NCBI GenBank assembly: GCA_021604585.1
Contig: BQJG01000073.1
Location: forward strand, 1 to 15,690
Source: Hyphococcus sp.
Lineage (GTDB): Bacteria > Pseudomonadota > Alphaproteobacteria > Caulobacterales > Parvularculaceae
Reading direction: 5' to 3'
Length of the DNA stretch: 15,690 nt
The notes under the pieces are model-generated. The model ran no database searches and was not told the origin of the DNA. It was given only the letters and a program-made list of their open reading frames with translations. Made by a program: the position numbers and the translations under genes. Below, in pieces: positions 1 to 8,059 of the stretch; position 1 is the first letter of the stretch; every line of letters begins with the position of its first letter.

Positions 1-182
1 CCGTTCCGCAGATCATCGGATTCGAGCACATTGGCGGAGTTAAACTCGACGCCCAGATGATCGAGAATCTGCACCACAACCGACGAAAACCCGCATTGCG
101 GAAATTGTGGCGTACCCTTCATGTACAGCATGACGGGGGTCGCTTCGACTTGGGCTTTGATATCGTCGAGAATGGCGGTCAT
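1..182 (-). CDS. grxD: Monothiol (CGFS-type) glutaredoxin, 3' end cut by window edge
   Basis: Only the first 60 residues are visible. The gene starts at an ATG at 182-180 and runs off the left edge; the family is usually about 105-115 residues, so roughly half is missing. The visible part holds the signature of Grx4-type monothiol glutaredoxins: a KGTPQFPQCGFS stretch at residues 22-33 with the single active-site Cys30, followed by the VVVQILDHLGVEF helix and strand. By family knowledge such proteins bind a [2Fe-2S] cluster with glutathione, often together with BolA, and deliver or sense Fe-S clusters in the cytoplasm. A strong Shine-Dalgarno (AAGGAG) sits about 7 nt before the ATG and supports this start. 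No bolA lies directly upstream as it does in many alphaproteobacteria; the upstream gene here is mfd, 219 nt away. The family call is secure. The symbol follows E. coli usage. Confidence 0.93.
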   Translation of the reverse strand, partial: MTAILDDIKAQVEATPVMLYMKGTPQFPQCGFSSVVVQILDHLGVEFNSANVLESDDLRN

Positions 183-208
183 CCGGGCAACTCCTTAACG
201 GTCTGGTT

Positions 209-237
209 TAGCTAGGCGCCCGCCCGGCAAGCGTCAA
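209..237 (-). promoter_or_regulatory. Putative sigma70-type promoter of the glutaredoxin gene
   Basis: On the minus strand TTGACG (237-232) is followed after exactly 17 nt by TAGCTA (214-209), about 27 nt before the grxD start codon. The -35 element is very good and the -10 element is weak. The spacer lies inside an inverted repeat: GCCCGCC at 218-224 pairs with GGCGGGC at 243-249. This could alternatively act as a structure at the end of mfd transcripts. It is inferred from motif and spacing only. Confidence 0.4.
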
Positions 238-309
238 GGGCTGGCGGGCCAGCGTTATCTTATATGGCTGTTGCAGGATACCCGTTCGCCGCCAAGGCGC
301 ATCCATATT

Positions 310-334
310 CCCTCTCCCGCCAGCGGGAGAAGGG
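310..334. repeat. REP-like palindromic element (hairpin)
   Basis: CTCCCG (314-319) and CGGGAG (324-329) flank a 4-nt loop. The arms extend outward as CCCT (310-313) and AGGG (331-334), with one bulged A at 330. The element sits about 70 nt after the mfd stop and has no T tract on either side, so it looks less like an intrinsic terminator than like the short dispersed CCCTCTCCCGC-type palindromes that occur between genes in many proteobacterial genomes. No second copy is visible in this window, so the repeat nature is inferred. Confidence 0.5.
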
Positions 335-401
335 AGATCGCGTTGCAGGCGCAAATCATTTCGTTGATGTCGTCCAGACACAAGCGGGACAGCAGCCAGT
401 C

Positions 402-3400
402 TCAAGCGCCCTTTTCGGCGATTTCGGCGATAATGGCGGCGATCTTCTTGGCGCCCCTAAGGCGAGCTTTGTCATCGGCCCATTCCTGGCGGAAGACCAC
501 CTTCTGATCGGGGCGAAGTTTCACATCCAGCGGCGATGTGGCCATGAATTGAACCAGCCCCTCCACATTGGCGAACCGGTCATTGCGGAACGACATAACG
601 GCGCCTTTTGGCCCTGCGTCGATCTTGGCGATCCCGGCGCGTCGGCAGATCGCCTTAATCGCGACAATCTCCAGCAGTTGGTCTACCTCACGCGGCAGCT
701 TGCCGAACCGGTCGATAAGTTCCGCCGCAAAGGAATCAATTTGTTCCTGCGCGGACGCCTCGCCGCCAATATCGCCAAGCCGCCGATACAAAGCCATGCG
801 AACATCAAGATCGGTGACATATGTTTCAGGGATCAAAACAGACGCGCCGAGATTGATCTGCGGTGACCATTGATCCTCGCTGGCAAGCCCGCCTTCGCGC
901 AATTCGGCGACGGCCTCCTCCAGCATGTGCTGATAGAGCTCAACGCCGACTTCCTTGACGTGCCCGGATTGCTCTTCACCCAGAAGGTTTCCAGCGCCGC
1001 GAATATCAAGGTCGTGACTGGCCAGCGTAAACCCGGCGCCCAGCGTGTCGAGGGACTGCATCACTTTCAACCGGCGCTCCGCGGCGGGTGTTAATTTCTT
1101 GCGCGCACTGGTGGTGAGATAGGCATAGGCGCGTTGTTTCGATCGCCCTACCCGGCCGCGCAGCTGATAAAGCTGGCCAAGGCCAAACATGTCGGCGCGA
1201 TGCAGGATGATGGTGTTCGCGGTCGGAATATCGAGACCGGATTCGACGATGGTGGTGGAAACGAGAACGTCAAACTTGCCCTCGTAAAAAGCGGTCATAA
1301 TGTCTTCGAGTTCACCAGAGCCCATTTGACCATGCGCGACCTTGAATTTGAGTTCTGGCAACTGCTCGGTCAGATATTCTGAAATGTCATCAAGATCGGC
1401 GATGCGCGGCGCCACGTAAAAGCTTTGCCCGCCGCGATAATGCTCACGCAACAATGTCTCCCGCGCCACCACGGAATCAAAAGGCCCGACCGTTGTTCGT
1501 ACGGCAAGCCGGTCCACAGGCGGCGTTGCAATCAGCGACAGGTCGCGAATGCCGCTCATGGCCAGCTGCAAGGTTCGCGGGATCGGCGTTGCGGTTAAAG
1601 TCAAGACATGCGTGTCGGCGCGGAACTCTTTCAGCCGCTCTTTATGTTTGACGCCGAAATGCTGCTCCTCATCGACAACTACCATGCCGACATCGCGGAA
1701 CTTGATGGTCTTTTGCAGCAGCGCGTGCGTGCCGACGATAATATCGACCTGCCCGCTCTCAATGCCATCCTTGGCGGCTTTGGCGTTAGCGGATGTGACC
1801 ATGCGCGACAATTGCGCGATTTTGACCGGGAAGCCTTTGAAGCGCTCCACGAAATTCTTGTAGTGCTGGCGCGCCAGCAAGGTCGTTGGCACGATCACCG
1901 CAACCTGACGGCCGGTCATCGCCATGATGAAGGCGGCCCGAAGCGCAACTTCGGTTTTTCCAAACCCCACATCGCCACAGACCAGCCGGTCCATAGGCTG
2001 ACCCTTGGCCAGGTCTTCGATAACATCAGCGATCGCGTTTTCCTGGTCCTCGGTTTCCGCATAAGGAAACCGGGCGCAGAATTCGTCATATGTGCCGGTC
2101 GCTGGCGAGATCGCCTCGGCATGGCGCATGGCGCGTTTGGCGGCGATGGCGATAAGCTGCCCGGCGAGCATTTTGATGCGCGCACGCATTTTCGCCTTAC
2201 GCCCTTGCCACGCAGCGCCGCCAAGCCGGTCAAGTTGCACGCCGGAATCATCGGAACCGAACCGCGAGAGAAGTTCGATATTTTCAACGGGCAGGAACAG
2301 CTTGTCTCCGCCGGCATATTCAAGGAAGAGGCAATCGTGCGGCGCGCCCTGCACTTCCAGCGTCTTCAATCCCTGATAGCGGCCTATACCATGTTCGACA
2401 TGGACGACGAGATCGCCGACATTGAGGCTCGACGCTTCGGAAAGAAAATTCTCCGCGCGCTTTTTGCGGCTGCGGCGCACCAGACGGTCGCCAAGAATGT
2501 CCTGCTCGGAAATATAGGCGGCGTCAGGCGTTTCAAATCCGGTTTCAAGCCCAAGAATAGCCGTCATCAAGGGCGCGGAAGCGTTTTTGACATCGTTCCA
2601 GTTTTGGGCCTGCTTCATGTCTTTCGCGCCGTGATCGGAAAGCACGGTCTGCATGCGGTCTGCTGAACCTTCCGACCAGCAGGCGATGATGACTTTCTTT
2701 TTCGCCGAAATGAGTGTCTTCGCGTGAGCGTTCACTGAATCGAAGACATTGATGTTTTCCGCAGCACGTTCGACCGCGAATGTTCGTCCGACCTTGGCGC
2801 CAAAGTTAAATGCGCGCGTGCTTTCCGGCGGAGCAAAGGGCGAGAGCGGCCTCAGTTTGGAGGTGAACATGCGCTCTTTCCATTCGGCGTCGCTGAGATA
2901 GAGCGCATCAGGTTTGAGCGGACGATAAGCAGGCGCGGCGAAGTCTGCATTGCGCGGCTTCTTCGCCTGTGCGTCTTCGGCGCGCGCTTCAAAATGGTCG
3001 CGGATGGACGACAACCGTTCTTCAACGGCTTCCTCCGCCAGATGGTCGGTGAAAACCATCGCGTCGCCGATAAAATCAAACAGCGTGTCCATGCGCTCGT
3101 AAAACAGCGGCAGCCAATGCTCGGCGCCGGCATGACTGCGACCTGCGCTGATCGCTTCATAAAGCGGGTCATCGCCAGCAGGGCCAAAAGTCGCCACATA
3201 GCTTTTGCGGAAACGGGAAACGGTTTCTTCCGTCAGCAAGATTTCACTTGCGGCGGCGAGGGAAAATCCTGAGAGCTGCTGTGTTGTGCGCTGGGTTTCC
3301 GCGTCGAATGAACGAACGCTTTCCAGACTGTCGCCGAAAAAATCCAACCGGACCGGGTCGGCGGCGCCGGGCGGAAAGATGTCGACCAGCCCGCCGCGCA

Positions 3401-3929
3401 CGGCGAATTCGCCCGGCTCGCGCACGGTCGATGAACGCGCATAGCCATTCGCGCTGAGATACCCGGCAAGTTTGTCCATCGCCATCACGGCGCCAGGCGC
3501 AAGCGACAAGGCTGCATTCTTGATGACGTCTTTTGGCGGTGTTTTTTGAACTGCCGCATTGACGGGCGCGACGAGAATGAAGGCGCCCTCGCCCCGGCTT
3601 AACAGCGCGGCCAGAGTCGCCATGCGTTTTGATGCTGACGCGGAAGACGGAGAAACCCGGTCATAGGGCAGGCAATCCCACGCTGGAAACTCCAGAACGG
3701 GAATGTCTGGCGCAAAAAACTTTAGCGATTGCACCATCGCATCGGCGCGGGCGCCATCGCGGGCAATGTGCAGAACCAGATTTTTCGTCGAACGTGCAGC
3801 GTCGGCAACGGCGAGCGCATCAGCGCCCTCTGGCGCGCCATAGACATCAAGACGGCCTTCCGTGCTCCACGCGGTCGCAGCACTGATCGCCGCGACGCCG
3901 GAAACCATTGATTTTTCGCCGTCCGCCAT
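402..3929 (-). CDS. mfd: Transcription-repair coupling factor Mfd
   Basis: A full-length 1175-residue Mfd, close to the usual size of about 1150-1180. The protein removes RNA polymerase stalled at DNA lesions with its ATP-driven translocase and recruits UvrA for nucleotide excision repair. In order: a UvrB-like, UvrA-binding N-terminal region (about 1-350, with FPAWDCLPYDRVSPS near 81-95); the CarD-like RNA polymerase interaction domain (about 500-580, starting LNVGDLVVHVEHGIGRYQG); and the RecG-like translocase with Walker A GDVGFGKTE (652-660), DEEQ box (753-756), TATPIPRT (779-786), STTIVESGLDIP (891-902) and QLRGRVGRS (922-930). The TRCF C-terminal domain follows (about 1035-1130). The translocation motif RTLQLAMSGIRDLSLI follows motif III as expected. 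The ATG at 3929 has a GAGGA Shine-Dalgarno 6 nt upstream. It is probably the last gene of the tpiA-hydrolase-sdhE-mfd unit, behind a structured 62-nt spacer that may modulate its expression. No frameshift or missing motif was seen. Confidence 0.98.
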   Translation of the reverse strand: MADGEKSMVSGVAAISAATAWSTEGRLDVYGAPEGADALAVADAARSTKNLVLHIARDGARADAMVQSLKFFAPDIPVLEFPAWDCLPYDRVSPSSASASKRMATLAALLSRGEGAFILVAPVNAAVQKTPPKDVIKNAALSLAPGAVMAMDKLAGYLSANGYARSSTVREPGEFAVRGGLVDIFPPGAADPVRLDFFGDSLESVRSFDAETQRTTQQLSGFSLAAASEILLTEETVSRFRKSYVATFGPAGDDPLYEAISAGRSHAGAEHWLPLFYERMDTLFDFIGDAMVFTDHLAEEAVEERLSSIRDHFEARAEDAQAKKPRNADFAAPAYRPLKPDALYLSDAEWKERMFTSKLRPLSPFAPPESTRAFNFGAKVGRTFAVERAAENINVFDSVNAHAKTLISAKKKVIIACWSEGSADRMQTVLSDHGAKDMKQAQNWNDVKNASAPLMTAILGLETGFETPDAAYISEQDILGDRLVRRSRKKRAENFLSEASSLNVGDLVVHVEHGIGRYQGLKTLEVQGAPHDCLFLEYAGGDKLFLPVENIELLSRFGSDDSGVQLDRLGGAAWQGRKAKMRARIKMLAGQLIAIAAKRAMRHAEAISPATGTYDEFCARFPYAETEDQENAIADVIEDLAKGQPMDRLVCGDVGFGKTEVALRAAFIMAMTGRQVAVIVPTTLLARQHYKNFVERFKGFPVKIAQLSRMVTSANAKAAKDGIESGQVDIIVGTHALLQKTIKFRDVGMVVVDEEQHFGVKHKERLKEFRADTHVLTLTATPIPRTLQLAMSGIRDLSLIATPPVDRLAVRTTVGPFDSVVARETLLREHYRGGQSFYVAPRIADLDDISEYLTEQLPELKFKVAHGQMGSGELEDIMTAFYEGKFDVLVSTTIVESGLDIPTANTIILHRADMFGLGQLYQLRGRVGRSKQRAYAYLTTSARKKLTPAAERRLKVMQSLDTLGAGFTLASHDLDIRGAGNLLGEEQSGHVKEVGVELYQHMLEEAVAELREGGLASEDQWSPQINLGASVLIPETYVTDLDVRMALYRRLGDIGGEASAQEQIDSFAAELIDRFGKLPREVDQLLEIVAIKAICRRAGIAKIDAGPKGAVMSFRNDRFANVEGLVQFMATSPLDVKLRPDQKVVFRQEWADDKARLRGAKKIAAIIAEIAEKGA

Positions 3930-3942
3930 GAACCATCCTCAA

Positions 3943-3988
3943 CGCAAATTGCGCGGGACGCCGTTTTGACGGCCCGCGTTTCGCGCAA
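3943..3988 (-). other. Nested, mutually exclusive hairpins in the sdhE-mfd spacer
   Basis: Three pairings compete in this spacer. (1) CGCGGG (3952-3957) with CCCGCG (3973-3978), plus CCGT/ACGG (3961-3964/3969-3972) around a TTTG loop. (2) TTGCGCG (3949-3955) with CGCGCAA (3982-3988), 7 perfect pairs. (3) CGCAA (3943-3947) with TTGCG (3949-3953). The structure ends just before the mfd Shine-Dalgarno. It could be a partial terminator after sdhE, an mRNA processing site or a translation control element. No strong U tract follows on the minus strand, so full termination is unlikely. Confidence 0.45.
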
Positions 3989-3991
3989 GGT

Positions 3992-4270
3992 TTAGGCGCT
4001 AGGCGTCGCGGGCGCAATCTTGAATGTCTTGAGCTTGTCGAGCACCGTTCCGTCAAGTTCGGCAGGAGCCTCTGCATTTCCCGTCGCCCATGCGTAAAGC
4101 ACGCGGTCGTTCTGTCGCAACAAGACCTCAAATTGATCGAGCTCGGCTTCATTCATGGCTGCAAGATGCGCTTTCGCAAAGCCGCCAATCAACAAATCCG
4201 CCTCTTTGAACCCGCGATAGGTCGCAAGGTACAAGAGCCGCTTACGGCGAATGTCGATACTCTCTGTCAT
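3992..4270 (-). CDS. sdhE: Succinate dehydrogenase assembly factor 2 (FAD assembly factor SdhE)
   Basis: A 92-residue cytoplasmic protein of the SdhE/Sdh5 (DUF339) family, which promotes covalent attachment of FAD to the flavoprotein subunit SdhA. The diagnostic RGxxE motif is present as R19-G20-F-K-E23, followed by the typical acidic and aromatic pattern EADLLIGGFA and the WATGNAEAP segment near residues 61-69 (family members have a similar 'W' helix). The length fits the family (about 80-100 residues). The start codon overlaps the stop of the upstream lipoprotein hydrolase gene in an ATGA arrangement (4270-4267), and a GGTGGGG stretch immediately upstream can serve as the ribosome binding site, so translation is probably coupled. 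Location next to mfd is a recurrent alphaproteobacterial arrangement. No sdhCDAB genes are in the window. Confidence 0.92.
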   Translation of the reverse strand: MTESIDIRRKRLLYLATYRGFKEADLLIGGFAKAHLAAMNEAELDQFEVLLRQNDRVLYAWATGNAEAPAELDGTVLDKLKTFKIAPATPSA

Positions 4271-5199
4271 TGCCCCACCGAATTGATGATGGCGATGATC
4301 GCATCGGTCTGACTGTGATGCAGCGTATGACCTGTGTCAGGCAACAGAGTTAACGTTGAGCTTTCTACTTCTGTTGAAAGCCTCTTGGAATGCAACGTCG
4401 GACTGACCGCCGTATCATCTTCACCCGTCACAATCGCAACAGGAATTTTCAGTTCGCCATAACGTCCCTGCTGCGCGATGATCTCCGCTTTCAGATGGGC
4501 GATGTCCGCGGCGTTGGCTTTGAATTCCTTCGGGCGGAACAGCAGCGACAAACCGGATTCCTCGTAGTATTTTTCTGGCGGCGCGCCCGGCGAAAATGAA
4601 TTGGCGATGCCGGATTTCGCCGAGACCTGTCCATAGGTCGGGATCACTAAACGCCGCAACAAAAAGCCCGCGACCGGCCATTGGGAAACATCATTGTACC
4701 AGGCGATGCCGCCCGGCCATTCGTGACTGACGGCGGCGAGCAGGACGAGCCCCGACACATCGTCTGGATAATCGAGCGCATAGCGCAAGGCGACGGCGCC
4801 GCCAAAGCTCTGACCAACGACAACCGGATTTTCAACGCCAAGCGCATCCACAGCATCCTTGATCAGCCTTGCCTGCACGCCAAGTTTGTAACCGTCTTTG
4901 GCGCGCGTCGAATAACCATGGCCGGTGCGATCGACCATGATGACGCGGCGGTCCGCCGACAGGCGGTCGCCGAGCGCCAGTTTCATGTCCCGCAAATTCA
5001 CGCTGGCGCCGTGGATCAAGACAAGCGGCGGTTTGGCGCTGTCGCGAGGTCCAAGATCAAGAAGGTGCACGTGCTCTTCATCGACGCCGATCATGCGGCC
5101 AATCGCCGGCGCGTTTTTTTCAGCAGTCCAGCTGGCGCAGCCGGAGACCCCCAAAAGCGCTGCGACCAAAACAACAGCGATGAGCAAAGTCATACGCAT
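4267..5199 (-). CDS. Lipoprotein alpha/beta-hydrolase, substrate unknown
   Basis: A 310-residue alpha/beta-hydrolase-fold protein with a lipoprotein signal. A hydrophobic stretch (about residues 4-17) ends in the lipobox VSGC with Cys21; residues +2 and +3 are Ala and Ser, so no inner-membrane retention Asp is seen. The hydrolase core shows the oxyanion-hole HGAS (63-66), the nucleophile elbow GQSFGG with Ser131, an acidic candidate Asp261 or Asp262 in TGEDD, and His291 in DTGH. The catalytic triad therefore looks intact. This fold covers esterases, lipases, epoxide hydrolases and others, and nothing here fixes the substrate. The start at 5199 gives Arg2 as the positive n-region; a second ATG at 5193 would lack it. 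The gene begins 5 nt after the tpiA stop and overlaps sdhE by 4 nt, so it is probably co-transcribed with both, although no functional link is obvious. Confidence 0.88.
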   Translation of the reverse strand: MRMTLLIAVVLVAALLGVSGCASWTAEKNAPAIGRMIGVDEEHVHLLDLGPRDSAKPPLVLIHGASVNLRDMKLALGDRLSADRRVIMVDRTGHGYSTRAKDGYKLGVQARLIKDAVDALGVENPVVVGQSFGGAVALRYALDYPDDVSGLVLLAAVSHEWPGGIAWYNDVSQWPVAGFLLRRLVIPTYGQVSAKSGIANSFSPGAPPEKYYEESGLSLLFRPKEFKANAADIAHLKAEIIAQQGRYGELKIPVAIVTGEDDTAVSPTLHSKRLSTEVESSTLTLLPDTGHTLHHSQTDAIIAIINSVGQ

Positions 5200-5204
5200 T
5201 CGCC

Positions 5205-5933
5205 TTACATCTCTCCGGGCGCGGCGATGATGATCTCATAAAAATCATCGGCCTTGAGGCTGGCGCCGCCCACCAGTGCGCCATTAACGTTGGAAATTCT
5301 CAAAATCTCCTGCGCGTTGCCCGGCTTGACTGAGCCGCCGTAGAGCAGCCGCGTTCCTTCCGGAGTCCGTGCACGAATGAAATCATGCATCTCTGCGATG
5401 TCGTCATTGGTTGGCGTCAGGCCCGTACCGATCGCCCAAACCGGTTCATAGGCGACCACAAACGCCGAGCCTGCATCAGGAAGCGATCCGGCCAGTTGAG
5501 TTCCAACTACGTCCGTGGCTTTGCCCGCTTCACGTTCCTCACGCGTTTCGCCGACGCAGATAATCGGCGTTAGTCCGGCGTTCAGCGCCGCCGCCGCTTT
5601 CGCTTTCACCAGCGCGTCCGTTTCGCCATGATCGGCGCGGCGTTCTGAATGGCCGACAATGACATGCGAGGCGCCGCCATCAGCCAGCATGCCTGCGCTG
5701 ATATCGCCGGTATGCGCCCCGCTGACAAGGTGATGGCAATCCTGACCGCCAATCTGGACCCCTTCATCGGAGAATCGAGCGGCGAACGAAGGTACAAGCG
5801 TCGCCGGCGGGCAGATGAGGACGTCGCGGTCGGCCGGAACAGCGCCGCCGAGCTTGCCGAGCAAGGCCCTGACTTCGCTGCTGGCGGCGGCCAGTCCGTT
5901 CATTTTCCAATTGCCTGCGATCAGCGATTTCAT
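5205..5933 (-). CDS. tpiA: Triosephosphate isomerase
   Basis: A complete 242-residue TIM-barrel enzyme that interconverts dihydroxyacetone phosphate and glyceraldehyde 3-phosphate in glycolysis and gluconeogenesis. The start was set at the ATG at 5933 because the protein then opens with the family N-terminus MKSLIAGNWKMNG; the frame stays open for 44 more codons upstream, but that part looks non-coding. Catalytic residues are visible: Lys10 (NWKMNG), His95 (VIVGHSERR) and Glu163 (AYEPVWAIGTG). Phosphate-binding loops YGGSVKPGNA (198-207) and GGAS (222-225) are intact. The GGQDCH...GAHTGDISAGML block is of the alphaproteobacterial type. A purine-rich AGAGAGGG lies about 9 nt before the ATG. 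It is the first gene of the minus-strand unit and diverges from ppiD across 225 nt. No convincing tpiA promoter could be assigned. Confidence 0.97.
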   Translation of the reverse strand: MKSLIAGNWKMNGLAAASSEVRALLGKLGGAVPADRDVLICPPATLVPSFAARFSDEGVQIGGQDCHHLVSGAHTGDISAGMLADGGASHVIVGHSERRADHGETDALVKAKAAAALNAGLTPIICVGETREEREAGKATDVVGTQLAGSLPDAGSAFVVAYEPVWAIGTGLTPTNDDIAEMHDFIRARTPEGTRLLYGGSVKPGNAQEILRISNVNGALVGGASLKADDFYEIIIAAPGEM

Positions 5934-6071
5934 GGCGGCGCGCCCTCTCTGCGATGTTCGGGAATTGGGTTCGGGGTACGGGATGCGGCCCGGCCTGTCC
6001 AGTATGAAGCGCCGACTCGCATGGCTCGCAAACGCCCCCGGGAAGGCATGGATTTCCGGTCCCATCTGGCC

Positions 6072-6100
6072 TTGCTGTTCCGCATGGGCCCCACTAGGTT
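6072..6100 (+). promoter_or_regulatory. Putative sigma70-type promoter for ppiD-trpE
   Basis: TTGCTG (6072-6077) and TAGGTT (6095-6100) are separated by exactly 17 nt. A start site near 6107 would give a leader of about 50 nt ahead of the ATG at 6159, which has a GAGG Shine-Dalgarno (6147-6150) with 8-nt spacing. Since trpE follows ppiD by 5 nt, this is the best visible promoter for trpE as well. It rests on motif evidence only. Confidence 0.5.
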
Positions 6101-6158
6101 ACGCGCCAATTCTGGAACACCGGCTCTGCTGTGAGGCCGAAAAATTGAGGCTGAATAA

Positions 6159-8054
6159 ATGCTTAATCAAGTTCGCGACAGTCTGAAAGGCGTAGTGGCT
6201 TGGATATTCGTGATCTTGCTGGTTGCGGCTTTCGCCATGTTCGGCGTTCCGGAGATGCGGACATTCACCAGTGGCGGCGCGGTCAAGGTCGGATCGGAGT
6301 CGTTCTCCAGAACCTATGTTCAGCGCGAATTCGATCAGATGTATCAGCGTTCCGCCCGCGAATCCGGCGGCGCTTTCACCCGCGAGGCGGCGATCGCCAG
6401 CGGCATGCCTTCTCAGGCGGTTGAACGGATCGTCACCCAGTCCGTCCTCGATCAATATGCAGAGAAGATGAATCTGGCCCTGCCGCGCGAAGCGATCCGG
6501 GATTATTTGCAAAACAACGAGAATTTTCAAAACCCGGCGACCGGAGAATTCGACCGCCTGTCGCTCGAAAATATCCTGACCAATAATGGAATGACGGTGA
6601 AGCAGTTCGAGAGCATCATGCGTGAGGATTTGACGCGCAGCCAGTTGATTGAATCCCTTGTGTCATCTTCGCCGGCGCCAAAGAGCTTAATGGATGCGAT
6701 GGTGCTGCGCGAAACGGAACGCCGGCGCATCGCTTATCTGACGGTCACAGATGAAATGGCAGGCGAAGCCGTCGAGCCAACGCCGGAAGATTTGCAAGCC
6801 TACTACAACAACAATCAAAGCCTCTTCACCGCGCCTGAATACCGGACGTTTGATCTGCTCGTGTTGCGCAACGACGATTTTCGCGAAGGCTTGACGGTCG
6901 ATGAGGCTGAAATGCGCCGCCTCTATGACGCCGGCAAAGATCGTATTTACACGACGCCGGAAAAGCGCACCGTCTATCAGCTTACCTATGAATCCGAGGC
7001 GGAAGCGCTTGCCGCAAAGGCCGAGCTCGATGGCGGGAAGCCTTTTGAAAATCTCGCCGAAGCGCACGGGATGACGCTGGAGGCGGCAACCTTTACCGAC
7101 GCAAAAAAGAGTGACTTGCTGGATCCGTCTGTGGGCGATGCGGCGTTCGATGAGGATCTTGGGATTGGTGCGGTTGTTGGACCGGTCCGGAGCCTGTTTG
7201 GATGGACTATCGTACAGATCGCCGGGATTACGCCGGGCGAGACCCGCTCCTATGAAGATGTCCGCGCAGAGATTGAAGCGTCCTTCCTCGAAAATGATTT
7301 GCGCCGCCGTCTCAGCGATGCGGTCGATCAGGTGGAGGAAGAGCGCGACACTGGCGCTGAGCTTTCAGAAGCGGCGGAAGCCGCAGGTTTTGAAGTCACA
7401 ACATACGGCCCGCTTGATCGCGTGAGCTTCGCGCCTGGCGGCGCTATTGTCGACAAAGTGCCCGGCGAGGCGATCGCAGAGGCATTCAACCTTGATGAAG
7501 GCGATCAAAGCGAAGCCCTGCGGCTTTCAACGGATGACGGATATTTCTTCGTTTCGTTGCGCGAAATTACACCGCCTGCCCTGAAGCCGTTTGATGATGT
7601 TGCGGAAGATGTGGAGCGCCGCTGGCGCGATCAGGAACGGCGCGACCGGATTGCGAAAACCGTTGACGCCATTCGCACCGAAATCAACAGCGGCAAAGCG
7701 ATGGAAGCCGTCGCAGAAACATATGAGCGCGCGCCAATTGAGTTGACCATTGACCGCCGCTTTCAAAATGAAACGATTTCGCGTGAGTTCAATGAGAAAC
7801 TGTTTTTCGCCGGCCTGCACGACGTCGTGTCCTCTACAGTCGGGGCAAACGGCGCGCAGGTCGTCGCTGAAATTCGTGAAATTGGTTATGGCCGCAATGC
7901 GATATCGCCAGCTGAAGTCGCTGAGCTTTCTTCCCGCGTGGGTCTGCAGCTTGACCAGGAGCTCATTGAAGCTTTTGTTTCCAGCATCCGGGACGATTAC
8001 GGCGTAAAGATCAACTCGGCTCAAATCGACGCATTGTTTGCTGACGGATTTTAG
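6159..8054 (+). CDS. ppiD: PpiD/SurA-N type membrane-anchored periplasmic foldase
   Basis: A 631-residue protein with a short cytoplasmic N-terminus, one membrane segment (about residues 11-31, GVVAWIFVILLVAAFAMFGV) and a large periplasmic part. A SurA-N-like chaperone region covers about 35-190 and a parvulin-like domain about 265-360, followed by a C-terminal chaperone-like lobe. By family knowledge PpiD helps proteins leaving the Sec translocon to fold. The parvulin domain looks inactive: the first conserved His position reads TVYQLTY and the usual GWH near the end reads GWT (348-350), with no GGDLGW-like turn. E. coli PpiD is likewise reported to lack isomerase activity. The start at 6159 is supported by GAGG 8 nt upstream. 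It lies divergent from tpiA and immediately upstream of trpE, an arrangement familiar from alphaproteobacteria. The symbol is by family resemblance; 'peptidylprolyl isomerase' in databases should not be read as proven activity here. Confidence 0.88.
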   Translation: MLNQVRDSLKGVVAWIFVILLVAAFAMFGVPEMRTFTSGGAVKVGSESFSRTYVQREFDQMYQRSARESGGAFTREAAIASGMPSQAVERIVTQSVLDQYAEKMNLALPREAIRDYLQNNENFQNPATGEFDRLSLENILTNNGMTVKQFESIMREDLTRSQLIESLVSSSPAPKSLMDAMVLRETERRRIAYLTVTDEMAGEAVEPTPEDLQAYYNNNQSLFTAPEYRTFDLLVLRNDDFREGLTVDEAEMRRLYDAGKDRIYTTPEKRTVYQLTYESEAEALAAKAELDGGKPFENLAEAHGMTLEAATFTDAKKSDLLDPSVGDAAFDEDLGIGAVVGPVRSLFGWTIVQIAGITPGETRSYEDVRAEIEASFLENDLRRRLSDAVDQVEEERDTGAELSEAAEAAGFEVTTYGPLDRVSFAPGGAIVDKVPGEAIAEAFNLDEGDQSEALRLSTDDGYFFVSLREITPPALKPFDDVAEDVERRWRDQERRDRIAKTVDAIRTEINSGKAMEAVAETYERAPIELTIDRRFQNETISREFNEKLFFAGLHDVVSSTVGANGAQVVAEIREIGYGRNAISPAEVAELSSRVGLQLDQELIEAFVSSIRDDYGVKINSAQIDALFADGF

Positions 8055-8059
8055 CGGGC

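Noticed and set aside
264..866. Plus-strand frame of 200 codons over the end of mfd and the spacer
   Set aside because: Most of it is antisense to mfd, and its non-overlapping first part contains the REP-like hairpin. No domain is recognisable.
1608..2666. Open frame of 352 codons on the plus strand, antisense to mfd
   Set aside because: It lies wholly inside mfd, whose motifs are unambiguous. Its translation shows no family features, and such frames are expected opposite GC-rich codons.
5934..6065. 44-codon upstream extension of tpiA
   Set aside because: TpiA proteins begin with the NWKMNG-containing segment. The extension resembles translated intergenic DNA and would reach into the divergent ppiD promoter area.
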